Shown one piece after another: positions 24,010-32,612 of a stretch of DNA of 64,000 nt. The position numbers were made by a program, and so were the translations under genes. The notes beneath the pieces are model-generated. The model was not told the DNA's origin and searched no databases. It saw only the letters and a program-made list of their open reading frames with translations. The stretch covers positions 3,162,001 through 3,226,000 of the forward strand of contig NZ_FOZL01000001.1 of NCBI RefSeq assembly GCF_900114625.1. Direction: 5' to 3'. The first letter of the stretch is position 1, and each line of letters begins with the position of its first letter. The stretch is from Granulicella pectinivorans. Its GTDB lineage: Bacteria; Acidobacteriota; Terriglobia; Terriglobales; Acidobacteriaceae.

Positions 24010-25836
24010 CTATTGGCCGGTTCCTGAGATGGGGATGTTGCCCACACCTGACACGGCGATGGTGGCCGTCCGAAGCCCGGTTGCGGAGGGTGTGAAGTAG
24101 ACGGTGAAGGTGCAGGCATCAAACGGCCCCCAGCGGCAATCGAGGGTGCTCTGCTGATTCACCGCATCGAAGGAGAAGTCGGAGGCGTTGGGGCCGGAGA
24201 TGCTGAGCGACGCGGATCCGCCGGTGCGGTCGGCGGGGCCGTAATAGGTGTAAACGCCTTCCGTCCCGACGGTGTGGGCGCCGACGTCGATGGAGTCTGG
24301 CGGGATGAAGGAGGCACCAGCCTGATAGGCGAGTCCTACAGTTTGAGGAGTCGAGGAGGCGCTGCTGGCAATGTCCAATTCACCATTGGCTGGAAACTGG
24401 TCGGGATGCATGGACACAAAGATGCCGCAGGTGGAGTTGGCCGGAAGGACGCTTCCGCAGTTGTTGGTCTGGGTGTAGTCGCTGCCACCGGCGGTAATGG
24501 ACGTGATCGTGACGGGGATGGTGTTGGAGTTTGTCACGAAGACCGTCTGCGGGTCGTTGTAGATGCTCATATTCAACGTGCTGGGCGAGATGGTGAGAGG
24601 ACCTGGGGCGGAGACGGTGCCGGTTCCGACGAAAGGAATGACGATCAAGCCGTTCGTCAAGAATTCGGTGCTGTACCTGGCAATGAGGTAGGCACGCCGG
24701 ACCCCGGCGGCAGATGGGGTGAAGGTTACGTTGAGGACGCACGGGTAGCCTTCGAAGAGCGAGTTGTCGCTGATACAGGAGACGTCCGGCGGGCCGGACA
24801 AGGCGAAGTCGCTGGCATTTGGGCCGACGAGGGACAAATTCAAATTGCTGAAGTAGGCATATTGATTGGGGGTGAAATCGAGGAATTGAACCGGCGTGGT
24901 TCCACCGACAAAGATAGGGCCGAAGGACATCGCGGAGGCCGAGGCCTGGATGCCGAAGGGGGATGTGACGGAGAGGCTGAAGTCGGCAGGGCGTGCGGTG
25001 AGGCTGGGCTGAAAGGGAGCGGTTGGGGGGCTGAGGGTGTAGAGAGCGTTCGTGTTGATGCCCGGGTTCTGGGCGAGGTTGAGCAGAGCCATCGCGGTGT
25101 CGGTGGGGGCTGTGCTTGCAGGGGTGAGCAGGGTGAAGAGCTGGCCGCAGAAGGAAGTGTCGCCTGCCGTGCCGCCCGCGGAGTTGACGCAGGCGGAGAG
25201 GAGATTGGCGAGGGTGTTGATCTGGGCGGTTGGTATGACCGTATCGCTGGAAACGCCGGTGCCGGGCGAACTGCCGGTGGTGATATCGGCGTACTGCCAG
25301 GCGAGGGTGAAGGCGTCAGCGAGTGTGGAGGCATCGGCGGGGCCGGAGCCGATGGCCGTGAGGCCGCTCATGTAGGGAGAGAGCGCGAAGATGGCGGCGA
25401 CCGTCGTGACTTCGTTGACGTTGATGAATTGAATGTTGCTGGGGTTGCCGCACTGGCCGAGGGCTGTGATGAGCGAGATCTGGGCGCCGGAGAAGGGTGG
25501 GGCGACGCCTGGGTTGCCGCCGGTGGCGACAAGATAGAGCAGGGACGTGGGCGAGGGGCAGGTGACCTTGTTGGAGAGGTCGAAGAAGCCGTTGCTGTCG
25601 GTGGTAAGGGGTGAAGCGAGGACGGAGGAGGCCGTGGAGCCGTCCCCTGTGGTTCCTACCGCGTAGATGTTGATCGTGGCACCGACGATGGGCTGCTGCC
25701 CGCCGTGGAGGGAGCCGTGGAGGCTTGTGCTTGAAGCTGGCACAGCGGTTGTTGCGACGCGTGTCGCATTGCTGCATCCCGCAAGGCAGGCGAGAGTAAA
25801 GAAAACGGGGAGGCTCAGGCGCAGGCGCTGCATCAT
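24010..25836 (-). CDS. Lipoprotein with choice-of-anchor-D (ASH-type) domains
   Basis: 608 residues. The signal peptide ends in a lipobox, LAGC, so C21 is the lipid-modified residue. Residues 40-280 are a Ser/Thr/Ala-rich region starting with a transthyretin-like segment (GSLHGGQQPIVGATINIYAV). From about 300 come three Ig-like ASH repeats, recognisable by GPNASDFAL, CVLNVTFTPSAAGVRRAYL, GSDYTQTNNCGSVLPANSTC and CTFTVYFTPSATGLRTATI, ending in ISGTG. Such proteins are abundant, exported and of unknown function in Acidobacteria. A broken repeat follows downstream. Confidence 0.82.
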   Translation of the reverse strand: MMQRLRLSLPVFFTLACLAGCSNATRVATTAVPASSTSLHGSLHGGQQPIVGATINIYAVGTTGDGSTASSVLASPLTTDSNGFFDLSNKVTCPSPTSLLYLVATGGNPGVAPPFSGAQISLITALGQCGNPSNIQFINVNEVTTVAAIFALSPYMSGLTAIGSGPADASTLADAFTLAWQYADITTGSSPGTGVSSDTVIPTAQINTLANLLSACVNSAGGTAGDTSFCGQLFTLLTPASTAPTDTAMALLNLAQNPGINTNALYTLSPPTAPFQPSLTARPADFSLSVTSPFGIQASASAMSFGPIFVGGTTPVQFLDFTPNQYAYFSNLNLSLVGPNASDFALSGPPDVSCISDNSLFEGYPCVLNVTFTPSAAGVRRAYLIARYSTEFLTNGLIVIPFVGTGTVSAPGPLTISPSTLNMSIYNDPQTVFVTNSNTIPVTITSITAGGSDYTQTNNCGSVLPANSTCGIFVSMHPDQFPANGELDIASSASSTPQTVGLAYQAGASFIPPDSIDVGAHTVGTEGVYTYYGPADRTGGSASLSISGPNASDFSFDAVNQQSTLDCRWGPFDACTFTVYFTPSATGLRTATIAVSGVGNIPISGTGQ

Positions 25837-25937
25837 TGGGGACCTTTGTGCTGCTTAGGAATGACGTGGTGTTGTCGGTGTATCGTAGCAGCGATCTCAG
25901 CGCTTCCGAAGGCTTGCCTTCTTTTCTCCCGGCTGGG

Positions 25938-27029
25938 CTAAGCGGGCTCCTGCTGGGTCATGCAGTGCAGGGCACCGAGACCCCAGATGAGATCGACGCA
26001 GTGGATGCCGATGATTTTGCGGGTAGGGAAGCAGTCGGCGATGAGATTCATGGCGACGCGATCGTTGGCGTCGTTGAAGGTGGGGACGAGGACGATCTCG
26101 TTGGCGATGTAGAAGTTCGCGTAGCTGGCGGGGAGGCGCTGGGACTCGAAGATGACAGGCTCGGGCATGGGGAGCTCGAGGATCTGGAAGGGTTTGCCGG
26201 CGAGATTGCGGGCGGTGCGGAGGCGGTCGAGGTTCTCGGCAAGCGGGAGGTGGTTCTCGTCCTTGGTGTTGGGCTCGACGCAGGTGAGGATGGTGTTTTC
26301 GCCGACGAAGCGGGTGATGTCGTCGATGTGACCGTGGGTGTCGTCGCCGGCAGTTCCGCGGTTCAGCCAGATGGTCTTCTCGATGCCGAGGTAGTCGGCG
26401 AAGGCCTGTTCGATGGTGGCGCGGGTCCGGGACTCGTCGCCGAGGCCGGGGTTGCGCTCCTGGATCTTCGAGAGCAGGCACTCTTCGGTGGTGAGCAGGA
26501 TGCCTGCGCCGTTGGTGTCAATGGAGCCACCTTCGAGCACAAGGCGGTGTTCGCCACCTGTGGGGAGCGGTGCGAAGGCGCAGAACTCGCGCATGTCGTA
26601 GAGCTTGGCGACGTGATTCGGGATGAGGTTGTCGCGGCGGTGGTTCTCGTACTTGGCCCAGCCGTTGAACTTCCAGTTGGTGATCGCGAGGTCGCCATCG
26701 GGGTTCTTGACGAAGATGGGGCCGGAGTCGCGGAGCCAGACACGGTCGGTGGCCCAGTGGTGAAAGTGCAGGCGCGCGAGGTTAGCTCCGTTGCGTTTGA
26801 GCATGGTGGCGGCGCGGCGTTCGGCGAAGACGTCGTTGACGAGGATATGGACGTCTTCCACGCGGGAGAGGTGACGGACGATCTCGCAGTAGACCCACGG
26901 GATGGGCTGGAACTTGTTGGGCCAGTCCTCGGCGTTGTGGGGCCAGGCGATCCAGGTGGCGGCGTGCGGGGCCCACTCGGCCGGCATGCGGTAGTGGCTC
27001 TGGCGTGGGGTGGGGCGGGCGTCGGTCAT
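25938..27029 (-). CDS. aguA: Agmatine deiminase
   Basis: 363-residue member of the peptidyl-arginine-deiminase fold that converts agmatine to N-carbamoylputrescine. The active-site parts are visible: WLRDSGP, LEGGSIDTNG, GDDTHGHIDD with the catalytic His, and the nucleophile Cys at about 356 in GLGALHC. TAAACT lies six bases before the ATG with no ribosome site, suggesting a leaderless message and its own promoter. The enzyme for the next step, aguB, is on the same strand 1.3 kb upstream, separated by a barrel protein and a cupin. Confidence 0.95.
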   Translation of the reverse strand: MTDARPTPRQSHYRMPAEWAPHAATWIAWPHNAEDWPNKFQPIPWVYCEIVRHLSRVEDVHILVNDVFAERRAATMLKRNGANLARLHFHHWATDRVWLRDSGPIFVKNPDGDLAITNWKFNGWAKYENHRRDNLIPNHVAKLYDMREFCAFAPLPTGGEHRLVLEGGSIDTNGAGILLTTEECLLSKIQERNPGLGDESRTRATIEQAFADYLGIEKTIWLNRGTAGDDTHGHIDDITRFVGENTILTCVEPNTKDENHLPLAENLDRLRTARNLAGKPFQILELPMPEPVIFESQRLPASYANFYIANEIVLVPTFNDANDRVAMNLIADCFPTRKIIGIHCVDLIWGLGALHCMTQQEPA

Positions 27030-27058
27030 CTGGTTAGTTTACGAGAGTTCTGTGAAAG

Positions 27059-27613
27059 CTAGAAGTGGATGGCAATGCCGCTCGACACATTGATGAGGGT
27101 GCTGCGCGGCGTAGAGGCGGTCGTGATGCCGCTGGAGATTTTGCCGTAGCCGATCTCGATAGCGCGGAAGTCGAAGTGGGGGATGATGGTGTAGTCGAGT
27201 CCGCCGACAACCTGATACACGAAGTTGGTGTTGGCCGTGTTGTAGATGTTGGTCGAGTTGGTGCCTCCGACGAGGCCTTCGACGTACGGCTTCAGTGGAA
27301 GGATGGGCGGGTGGATAGCGAGGCGGACACCGCCCAGGCCGGTCTTGACCTGCTTGGCGTCGGAACCGCGGAGATCGAGCCCCAGCGAGATGGGGCCGAG
27401 GTGGTACGCGTCGTAGTAGATGCCTACGCCGAAGCCTGTGCTCCAATAGTCCGTGGTCTTGCCGCCGAAGCTGATGGACTGTGCCGTGGAAGGATTGTCG
27501 ACGTGCGAGGCGTTTAGGGTGCCATAGATGCCGACCTGGGCGTGCCCGCGTGTGGCAGCGGCGAGGATCACAAGAGGGATGAAGGTGCGGAGGATTTGGG
27601 AGAGGCGGTTCAT
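27059..27613 (-). CDS. Small outer-membrane beta-barrel protein
   Basis: 184 residues from ATG 27613, chosen because GGAG lies seven bases upstream and a signal peptide follows (ILRTFIPLVILAAATRGHAQ); an earlier codon at 27664 has neither. The mature part alternates short amphipathic strands (VGIYGTLNASHV, YWSTGFGVGIYYDAY, FVYQVVGGLDYTI, DFRAIEIGYGKISSG) and ends IAIHF, a C-terminal aromatic typical of barrels. The function is not known. It lies 29 bases upstream of aguA. Confidence 0.75.
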   Translation of the reverse strand: MNRLSQILRTFIPLVILAAATRGHAQVGIYGTLNASHVDNPSTAQSISFGGKTTDYWSTGFGVGIYYDAYHLGPISLGLDLRGSDAKQVKTGLGGVRLAIHPPILPLKPYVEGLVGGTNSTNIYNTANTNFVYQVVGGLDYTIIPHFDFRAIEIGYGKISSGITTASTPRSTLINVSSGIAIHF

Positions 27614-27702
27614 CGTGAGCTCCGGCGCGCCGATCGACGGCACCGTTCGAGCGTAGCCTCTCACGCGTAAGGGTGCTAGTGCCTGATTTGAGGCTCCGGC
27701 CG

Positions 27703-28176
27703 CTACTTTTCCTTGAAGACGAGGTATGTGGCGGTCGTGCCGGGCGCTAGCTTGACCCAGTGGGGGACGCTGGGCGGCACGTGAACGATGTCGCCCGCAT
27801 GAAGCGTAATCTCCTTGCCGCCGGTGAGGCTGGCACCGAGGCTCTCGCCCTGCAGGGTCCCGTTCGGCTTCTCCGCTTCCATCACGCCTCCGGTCACAAG
27901 CGTGACGGTGCCGGAGAGAATGACCATCTGGTCGGCCCAGAGGAGATGCCGCTCAGCCTGACCGGTCTTGACGCGGACTACCAGAAGGGTGCGCGCGGTG
28001 GTGAGCTCATCGAGCACATCGAGGGCGAGTCCGGTGGTCGACGTCTTGGCCTTGTCGATGAGGACGGCGGAGCGCTTCTGGATGTCGGCGGCGCTGTGGG
28101 GCGACGGGTCGAGCTCCTGCGCGAAGGCGGGAACGCTGACGGCAAGGGCGAGGGAGAAGATAATGCCGAGTTTCAT
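27703..28176 (-). CDS. Exported cupin-domain protein
   Basis: 157 residues from ATG 28176 (GAGG upstream; signal peptide LGIIFSLALAVSVPAFAQ). The mature protein has a single cupin barrel with HLLWADQMVILSGTVTLVTGG and AGDIVHVPPSVPHWVKLAPG. The His/Glu metal set of classical cupins is only partly evident, so catalysis is uncertain. It lies between aguB and the barrel protein on the same strand, behind a strong hairpin, so it probably has its own promoter. Confidence 0.78.
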   Translation of the reverse strand: MKLGIIFSLALAVSVPAFAQELDPSPHSAADIQKRSAVLIDKAKTSTTGLALDVLDELTTARTLLVVRVKTGQAERHLLWADQMVILSGTVTLVTGGVMEAEKPNGTLQGESLGASLTGGKEITLHAGDIVHVPPSVPHWVKLAPGTTATYLVFKEK

Positions 28177-28298
28177 GACGCCTCTTCTGACGGGCAATGG
28201 TCCGAATCGGGTTTACTGAACAACGGAATAATTCTGAGTTTGTGGGAGCCTACGAAGCAGTAACCCCATGTTGCGGGAAAAGACTCTCGGTTCCGGTT

Positions 28299-28326
28299 GC
28301 GAAGGGCCTGGGCGCAGGCCCTTCGC
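28299..28326 (-). terminator. Strong hairpin downstream of aguB
   Basis: GCGAAGGGCCTG (28299-28310) and CAGGCCCTTCGC (28315-28326) form a perfect 12-bp stem with a four-base loop, 16 bases past the aguB stop. No T-run follows directly, so it may act as a terminator or as 3'-end protection. Confidence 0.65.
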
Positions 28327-28342
28327 AGGTGCAACGGCATCT

Positions 28343-29272
28343 TCAATCGAGGAAGCGGCTGGTGATACCGCCGTAGGCATCGATACGGCGGTCGCGCAGA
28401 AACGGCCAGTGCTGGCGCGTGATCTCGGAGAGCTTCGGATCGACCTCGGCGAGGAGGATCGTCTCTTCGGTGTGCGAGGCCTCGGCGAGGATGCGGCCGA
28501 AGGGGTCGGCGATGAAGCTTCCACCCCAGAACTCTAGACCGGCACCCGATGGCCCCTTGTGGAGGCCATCGGCGAGCAGGACATCGCCCTGCTCATGGCC
28601 GACACGATTGACCGCGCCGACGAATACTCCGTTGGCGATGGCGTGAGCGCGCTGCATGGTGCGCCAGGCGTCGTACTGGGGAGCTCCGTACTCTTCCTTC
28701 TCAGACGGGTGCCAGCCGATGGCGGTGGGGAAGAAGAGGACCTCCGCCCCCTTGAGCGCTGTGATGCGTGCGCCCTCCGGATACCACTGGTCCCAGCAGA
28801 TGAGCGTGCCGACTTCGCCCTGGCTGGTTGCGAGCGACTGGAAGCCGATGTCGCCGGGGGTGAAGTAGAACTTCTCGTAGTAGAGCGGATCGTCGGGGAT
28901 ATGCATCTTGCGATATTTTCCGGCGATGTTGTCTTTGGCTCCAATCGTGTGGTCGAGGATGGCCGCGGTGTTGTGGTAGAGCCCGGGTGCGCGGCGCTCG
29001 AAGAGGCTGGCGACGAGGACGATCTTCTCTTCGCGCACGACGGCTGAGAGACGCTCCGTCGAGGGGCCGGGGATGGACTCGGTGAGTTCAAACAGGTCGT
29101 GATCTTCGCGCTGGCAGAAGTACTGCGCGTTGAAGAGTTCGGGGAGGCAGATCAGGTTCGCGCCCTGGCGAGCGGCTTCGCGGACGCGGTCGGCGGCCTT
29201 GTCGAGGTTTGCGGCTGGATCAGCCGACATGGACATCTGGATGAGGCCGATGACTTTCTTTTCTGCTGGCAT
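28343..29272 (-). CDS. aguB: N-carbamoylputrescine amidohydrolase
   Basis: Nitrilase-superfamily hydrolase giving putrescine, carbon dioxide and ammonia. From ATG 29272 (GGAG nine bases upstream) it is 309 residues with the triad E45 (LPELFNAQYF), K122 (GKYRKMHIPDDP) and C159 (TLICWDQWYPE). FAPFGRI-type and GWHPSEKEEYG segments match AguB closely. With aguA it completes agmatine-to-putrescine conversion. The arginine decarboxylase that would supply agmatine is not in the window. Confidence 0.94.
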   Translation of the reverse strand: MPAEKKVIGLIQMSMSADPAANLDKAADRVREAARQGANLICLPELFNAQYFCQREDHDLFELTESIPGPSTERLSAVVREEKIVLVASLFERRAPGLYHNTAAILDHTIGAKDNIAGKYRKMHIPDDPLYYEKFYFTPGDIGFQSLATSQGEVGTLICWDQWYPEGARITALKGAEVLFFPTAIGWHPSEKEEYGAPQYDAWRTMQRAHAIANGVFVGAVNRVGHEQGDVLLADGLHKGPSGAGLEFWGGSFIADPFGRILAEASHTEETILLAEVDPKLSEITRQHWPFLRDRRIDAYGGITSRFLD

Positions 29273-29455
29273 GAAACGAATCTCCACGGCGCGGTTTTCG
29301 GGGCAAAGCGCCAATCTTCATTATTCCACTATTCGATGCTTGGAGAGTGAGTTTTGGTCCCCGGGCTCCTGAGAGCGCAACGAGCGCGCGGGGAAGCCGT
29401 CCACACTCTTCCTGCGGGCGAGGGACGAGGCTCTTCCGGCTTGCGTTTGCACCAC

Positions 29456-29587
29456 CCGGTGAGCTTGTTTGAACTGGCCTCCGCTGCAGAGAATCTGGCG
29501 ATGCGGGCCGACGCGGCGTTGTACGAGGCAAAGGCGATGGGACGCAAGCGGATCCACCAGGTGCTGGAGCCGGCTGCACTGGCTTAG
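29456..29587 (+). pseudogene. C-terminal remnant of a GGDEF-domain protein
   Basis: One frame reads SLFELASAAENLAMRADA then ALYEAKAMGRKRIHQVLEP and a stop. The ADAALYEAKAMGR pattern is the invariant C-terminal helix of GGDEF domains, but no GGDEF motif, start codon or upstream domain exists. The remnant occupies the gap between aguB and glnA; nothing else is seen in 29273-29600. Confidence 0.65.
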
Positions 29588-29614
29588 GGCAATTGGCTGC
29601 GTCTTTGCAGCTTC

Positions 29615-29643
29615 TTGACGCGACAATCTGATAAATTTATCTC
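29615..29643 (+). promoter_or_regulatory. Predicted glnA promoter
   Basis: TTGACG (29615-29620), 17 bases, TATCTC (29638-29643). Transcription would start near 29650 and leave a leader of about 78 nt before the glnA ribosome site AAAGGAG. No sigma-54 GG-GC motif was found in this gap. Confidence 0.55.
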
Positions 29644-29727
29644 TCGGGAACATTCTGTCTTGCAGTGGGTTTCTCGTACGGCTATCGGTCTTAACAATTC
29701 CTCTGGATTCACTTTTAAAGGAGCATC

Positions 29728-31158
29728 ATGTCGAGCGAATTTCGCGATTTTCTTGAGTTGTCCTACGAAGAACTGGAAACTTTGAACCTGGCGGCCAAGG
29801 AACAGCGCAAGAAGCGCGTTGACCCCGAGGTGATCAAGGAAGAGCGTCTGGCGTACCTGATCGAGGAGAAGCGGATCAAGGCCGTGACGCTGGTGTTCTC
29901 GGACCTCGAAGGCCGTCTGCACATGCTCGACTACGACAAGAAGTTCTTCGTCAAGAGCTATGACAATCTGACCTTCGACGGCTCGTCCATCCGCGGCTTT
30001 ACGGCGCAGAAGGAGAGCGATCTCCGCCTCGGGATCGACTGGACCGCGTTCTACTGGGTTCCGGCGGATGTCTTCGGCCCTGGCAAGGTACTGGTGTTCG
30101 CTGAGGTCATCGACAAGAACGGCGACTTCTACATCGGCGATCTGCGCGGCGTGCTGAAGAACTTCGCAAAGGAGCAGTTCGAGAAGAACGGCTACACGCT
30201 GAACGCCGCCAACGAGATCGAAGGCTTCCTGTTCGACGGCGTCGAAGCCGAACGCACCTTCCACGAAACGGGCGTGTTCGAGTACGTGAACAAGGGTGGC
30301 TACTACCACTCGCTGCCTGGCGACCCGCTCCGCGAGTTCATCGATACGTGCTCGGAGATTCAGCGCGCGATGGGTTTCGAAAACGAGAAGGATCACCCGG
30401 AAGTCGCTCCCTCGCAGTTCGAGATCAACTACACCTACGGCGATGTGGTGACGGCTGCCGACCAGATTCAGCTCTACAAGCTGATCTGTCGCCAGGTCGC
30501 AACCCAGATGGGCATGACGGCCAGCTTCCTGCCGAAGCCGGTGACCGGCGTCAACGGTTCGGGCATGCACACCAACGTGTCGATCACCAAGAACGGCAAG
30601 AACCTCTTCTACGATGCAAAGGGCCAGGAGACGACCTCCAAGCTCGGCTGGACGTTCATCGACCGCATCCTGACGCATGGCAACGACATCTGCCTGCTGC
30701 TGAATGCCAGCGTGAACTCCTACCGCCGTCTCGATCCGCACTTCGAGGCGCCGAACCAGATCAAGGCTTCGGCCACCGATCGCGGTTCGATGGTTCGTAT
30801 TCCCATCGGCAACGAGAAGTCGGCGCGCGTCGAGGTTCGTTCGGTTGGACCGGATGCGAACCCGTACATGGTGCTCTACACGGTCTTCAAGACCGGCCTC
30901 GACGGCGAGATCTCGAAGATGAAGAATCTGCGCCAGGCAGAGCGGTACCTGCCGGACAACATCTACACGGCGCTCGAGGATTTCCGGAGTGCGACCTGGA
31001 CGACCGCGCTGCTCGGCGAAGATGTGAAGGCTCGCTACGCGGATCTGAAGCAGGCTTCGGCGGATCGCTGCCCGCGTCTGCTTGGCACCGTCGTGAAGGC
31101 CTGCGAAGTTCAGTTCCATCACGAGGTCTACAACCAGCTCCTCTGGGGCCAGTTCTAA
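29728..31158 (+). CDS. glnA: Glutamine synthetase, type I family
   Basis: ATP-dependent ammonia assimilation, glutamate to glutamine. Of 476 residues, about 40 precede the usual beta-grasp start. FDGSSIRGF, NEIEGFLFDGV, the ATP-site region KPVTGVNGSGMHTNVSI and SVNSYRRLDPHFEAPNQI are intact, as is the RSVGPDANPY glutamate flap. At the position of the enterobacterial adenylylation tyrosine (NLYDLP) I read PDNIYTALEDF: the Tyr is kept but its context is not, so GlnE control is uncertain. AAAGGAG precedes the ATG. No ntr regulators are adjacent. Confidence 0.9.
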   Translation: MSSEFRDFLELSYEELETLNLAAKEQRKKRVDPEVIKEERLAYLIEEKRIKAVTLVFSDLEGRLHMLDYDKKFFVKSYDNLTFDGSSIRGFTAQKESDLRLGIDWTAFYWVPADVFGPGKVLVFAEVIDKNGDFYIGDLRGVLKNFAKEQFEKNGYTLNAANEIEGFLFDGVEAERTFHETGVFEYVNKGGYYHSLPGDPLREFIDTCSEIQRAMGFENEKDHPEVAPSQFEINYTYGDVVTAADQIQLYKLICRQVATQMGMTASFLPKPVTGVNGSGMHTNVSITKNGKNLFYDAKGQETTSKLGWTFIDRILTHGNDICLLLNASVNSYRRLDPHFEAPNQIKASATDRGSMVRIPIGNEKSARVEVRSVGPDANPYMVLYTVFKTGLDGEISKMKNLRQAERYLPDNIYTALEDFRSATWTTALLGEDVKARYADLKQASADRCPRLLGTVVKACEVQFHHEVYNQLLWGQF

Positions 31159-31182
31159 GTGGTCCGTTCTACGCTGTAGATT

Positions 31183-31214
31183 GAAAGGGCTTCGACTCTG
31201 GTCGGGGCCCTTTC
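31183..31214 (+). terminator. Probable glnA terminator
   Basis: GAAAGGGC (31183-31190) pairs with GCCCTTTC (31207-31214), with an inner CGAC/GTCG stem. It is 25 bases past the glnA stop and just before the ribosome site of the next gene. The T-run is weak. Confidence 0.6.
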
Positions 31215-31228
31215 GCTTTGGAGGCAGT

Positions 31229-31615
31229 ATGGGTGGAGATAAGGTAGCGGCACAGTTCATTTTGAAGGCGCTCCTCCAGGGGGCGGATCCAGAGTCGGGG
31301 AAACCTCTGCACCGCGGCGAGGTCGTGCATCGTCCCGAGGTGATTCGTGCCTTCCAGGTAGCGCTGGAGGCGCTGGGTGGAAAGACCCCGGCACCGAAGA
31401 TCCAGACGAACAGCAAGCCGCAGAAGCCCGCGAAAGGGAAGCGCCCGGAGCGGATGGGTGAGGGCTGGGACCGGGCACAGGACGACGAACTCCGCTTTCT
31501 CTTCACGCAGCGCCGCCCGGTACAGGCTATCGCGGCGGAGCTTGGACGCACCCGCGGTGCGATCACCGCACGGTTGCTGCGGTTAGGGCTTGTGAACGAG
31601 CGAAGTGACGTCTGA
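31229..31615 (+). CDS. Protein with C-terminal SANT/Myb-like helix-turn-helix
   Basis: 128 residues from ATG 31229 (GGAGG four bases upstream; an earlier ATG at 31181 lies in the terminator hairpin). The N-terminal half contains ADPESGKPL and EVIRAFQVALEALGG, then a basic Lys/Pro linker. The C-terminal half is a trihelical motif, WDRAQDDELRFLFTQ then QAIAAELGRTRGAITARLLR, like small DNA-binding domains found in some helicase-associated and regulatory proteins. The function is unknown. It is transcribed between glnA and mdh. Confidence 0.72.
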   Translation: MGGDKVAAQFILKALLQGADPESGKPLHRGEVVHRPEVIRAFQVALEALGGKTPAPKIQTNSKPQKPAKGKRPERMGEGWDRAQDDELRFLFTQRRPVQAIAAELGRTRGAITARLLRLGLVNERSDV

Positions 31616-31669
31616 GAGGTCTAAACTGGTTGCAACGAAATTGATTCACCAAACAGGAGACGGAACGCA

Positions 31670-32599
31670 ATGCGCAAGAAGGTCACGATCGTTGGAGCAG
31701 GAAATGTAGGGGCTACGGCAGCACACTGGATCGCGGCCAAGGAGCTTGCGGATGTGGTCCTGATCGACGTTGTGGAGGGCGTGCCCCAGGGCAAGGCACT
31801 TGATCTGCTGCAGGCCATGCCGATCGAGAAGCGCGATGTCACGATCGTCGGCACGAACGACTATGCGGATACGGCGAACTCGGACATCGTGGTGATTACC
31901 GCTGGTATCGCACGCAAGCCGGGCATGAGCCGCGACGACCTGTTGAATACGAACTTTGGCATCATGAGTCAGGTTGCCGAGAAGGCGCTGGCGGCCTCGC
32001 CGAACGCCATCTTCATCATCGTCTCGAATCCGCTGGACGCGATGGCGCAGACGGCGTTCAAGAAGCTCGGCATTCCGCGTGAGCGCGTGATCGGCATGGC
32101 CGGCGTGCTGGATTCGGCGCGTTTCCGCACCTTCATCGCGGACGAGCTGCAGGTGTCGGTCGAGAACGTCACGGCGTTCGTCCTCGGCGGACACGGCGAC
32201 ACGATGGTTCCCCTGTCGCGCTACTCGACGATGGCCGGCATCCCCATCACGGAGCTGATCGCCCCCGATCGTCTGAAGGAGCTCGAGACCCGCACAGCCA
32301 ACGGCGGCGCGGAGATCGTGAAGCATCTTAAGACCGGTTCGGCCTACTATGCTCCGTCCGCCGCCGCGGTGGAGATGGTCGAGGCGATCCTTAAGGACAA
32401 GAAGAAGATTCTTCCTTGCGCCGCGTATCTTCAGGGCGAGTACGGCATCTCCGGTCTGTACGTCGGCGTGCCCTGTAAGCTGGGCGCGAAGGGCCTCGAG
32501 AAGATCATCGAGATCAAGCTCACGGCGGACGAGCAGGCTGCTCTGCAGAAGTCGGCCGACTCGGTCAAGGAACTCTGCACCGTGATTGGTGTCGCGTAG
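31670..32599 (+). CDS. mdh: Malate dehydrogenase
   Basis: 309-residue LDH-like MDH of the TCA cycle. The NAD-binding GAGNVGATAAHW lies at 8-19. The coenzyme-specific D after VVLID, the substrate arginines in ARKPGMSRDDLL, VSNPLDAM and the catalytic His in VLGGHGDTMV are all present. AGGAG lies ten bases before the ATG. The acyltransferase gene that follows starts 13 bases after its stop. Confidence 0.95.
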   Translation: MRKKVTIVGAGNVGATAAHWIAAKELADVVLIDVVEGVPQGKALDLLQAMPIEKRDVTIVGTNDYADTANSDIVVITAGIARKPGMSRDDLLNTNFGIMSQVAEKALAASPNAIFIIVSNPLDAMAQTAFKKLGIPRERVIGMAGVLDSARFRTFIADELQVSVENVTAFVLGGHGDTMVPLSRYSTMAGIPITELIAPDRLKELETRTANGGAEIVKHLKTGSAYYAPSAAAVEMVEAILKDKKKILPCAAYLQGEYGISGLYVGVPCKLGAKGLEKIIEIKLTADEQAALQKSADSVKELCTVIGVA

Positions 32600-32612
32600 C
32601 CCCGGAGGCTCA

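Noticed and set aside
29650..29727. Sigma-54 promoter for glnA
   Set aside because: No TGGCAC-N5-TTGC-like GG/GC pair in the glnA upstream region; a sigma-70-type pair fits better.
29584..31566. 660-codon antisense frame over glnA
   Set aside because: Mirror frame of glnA codons; no family features and no ribosome site.
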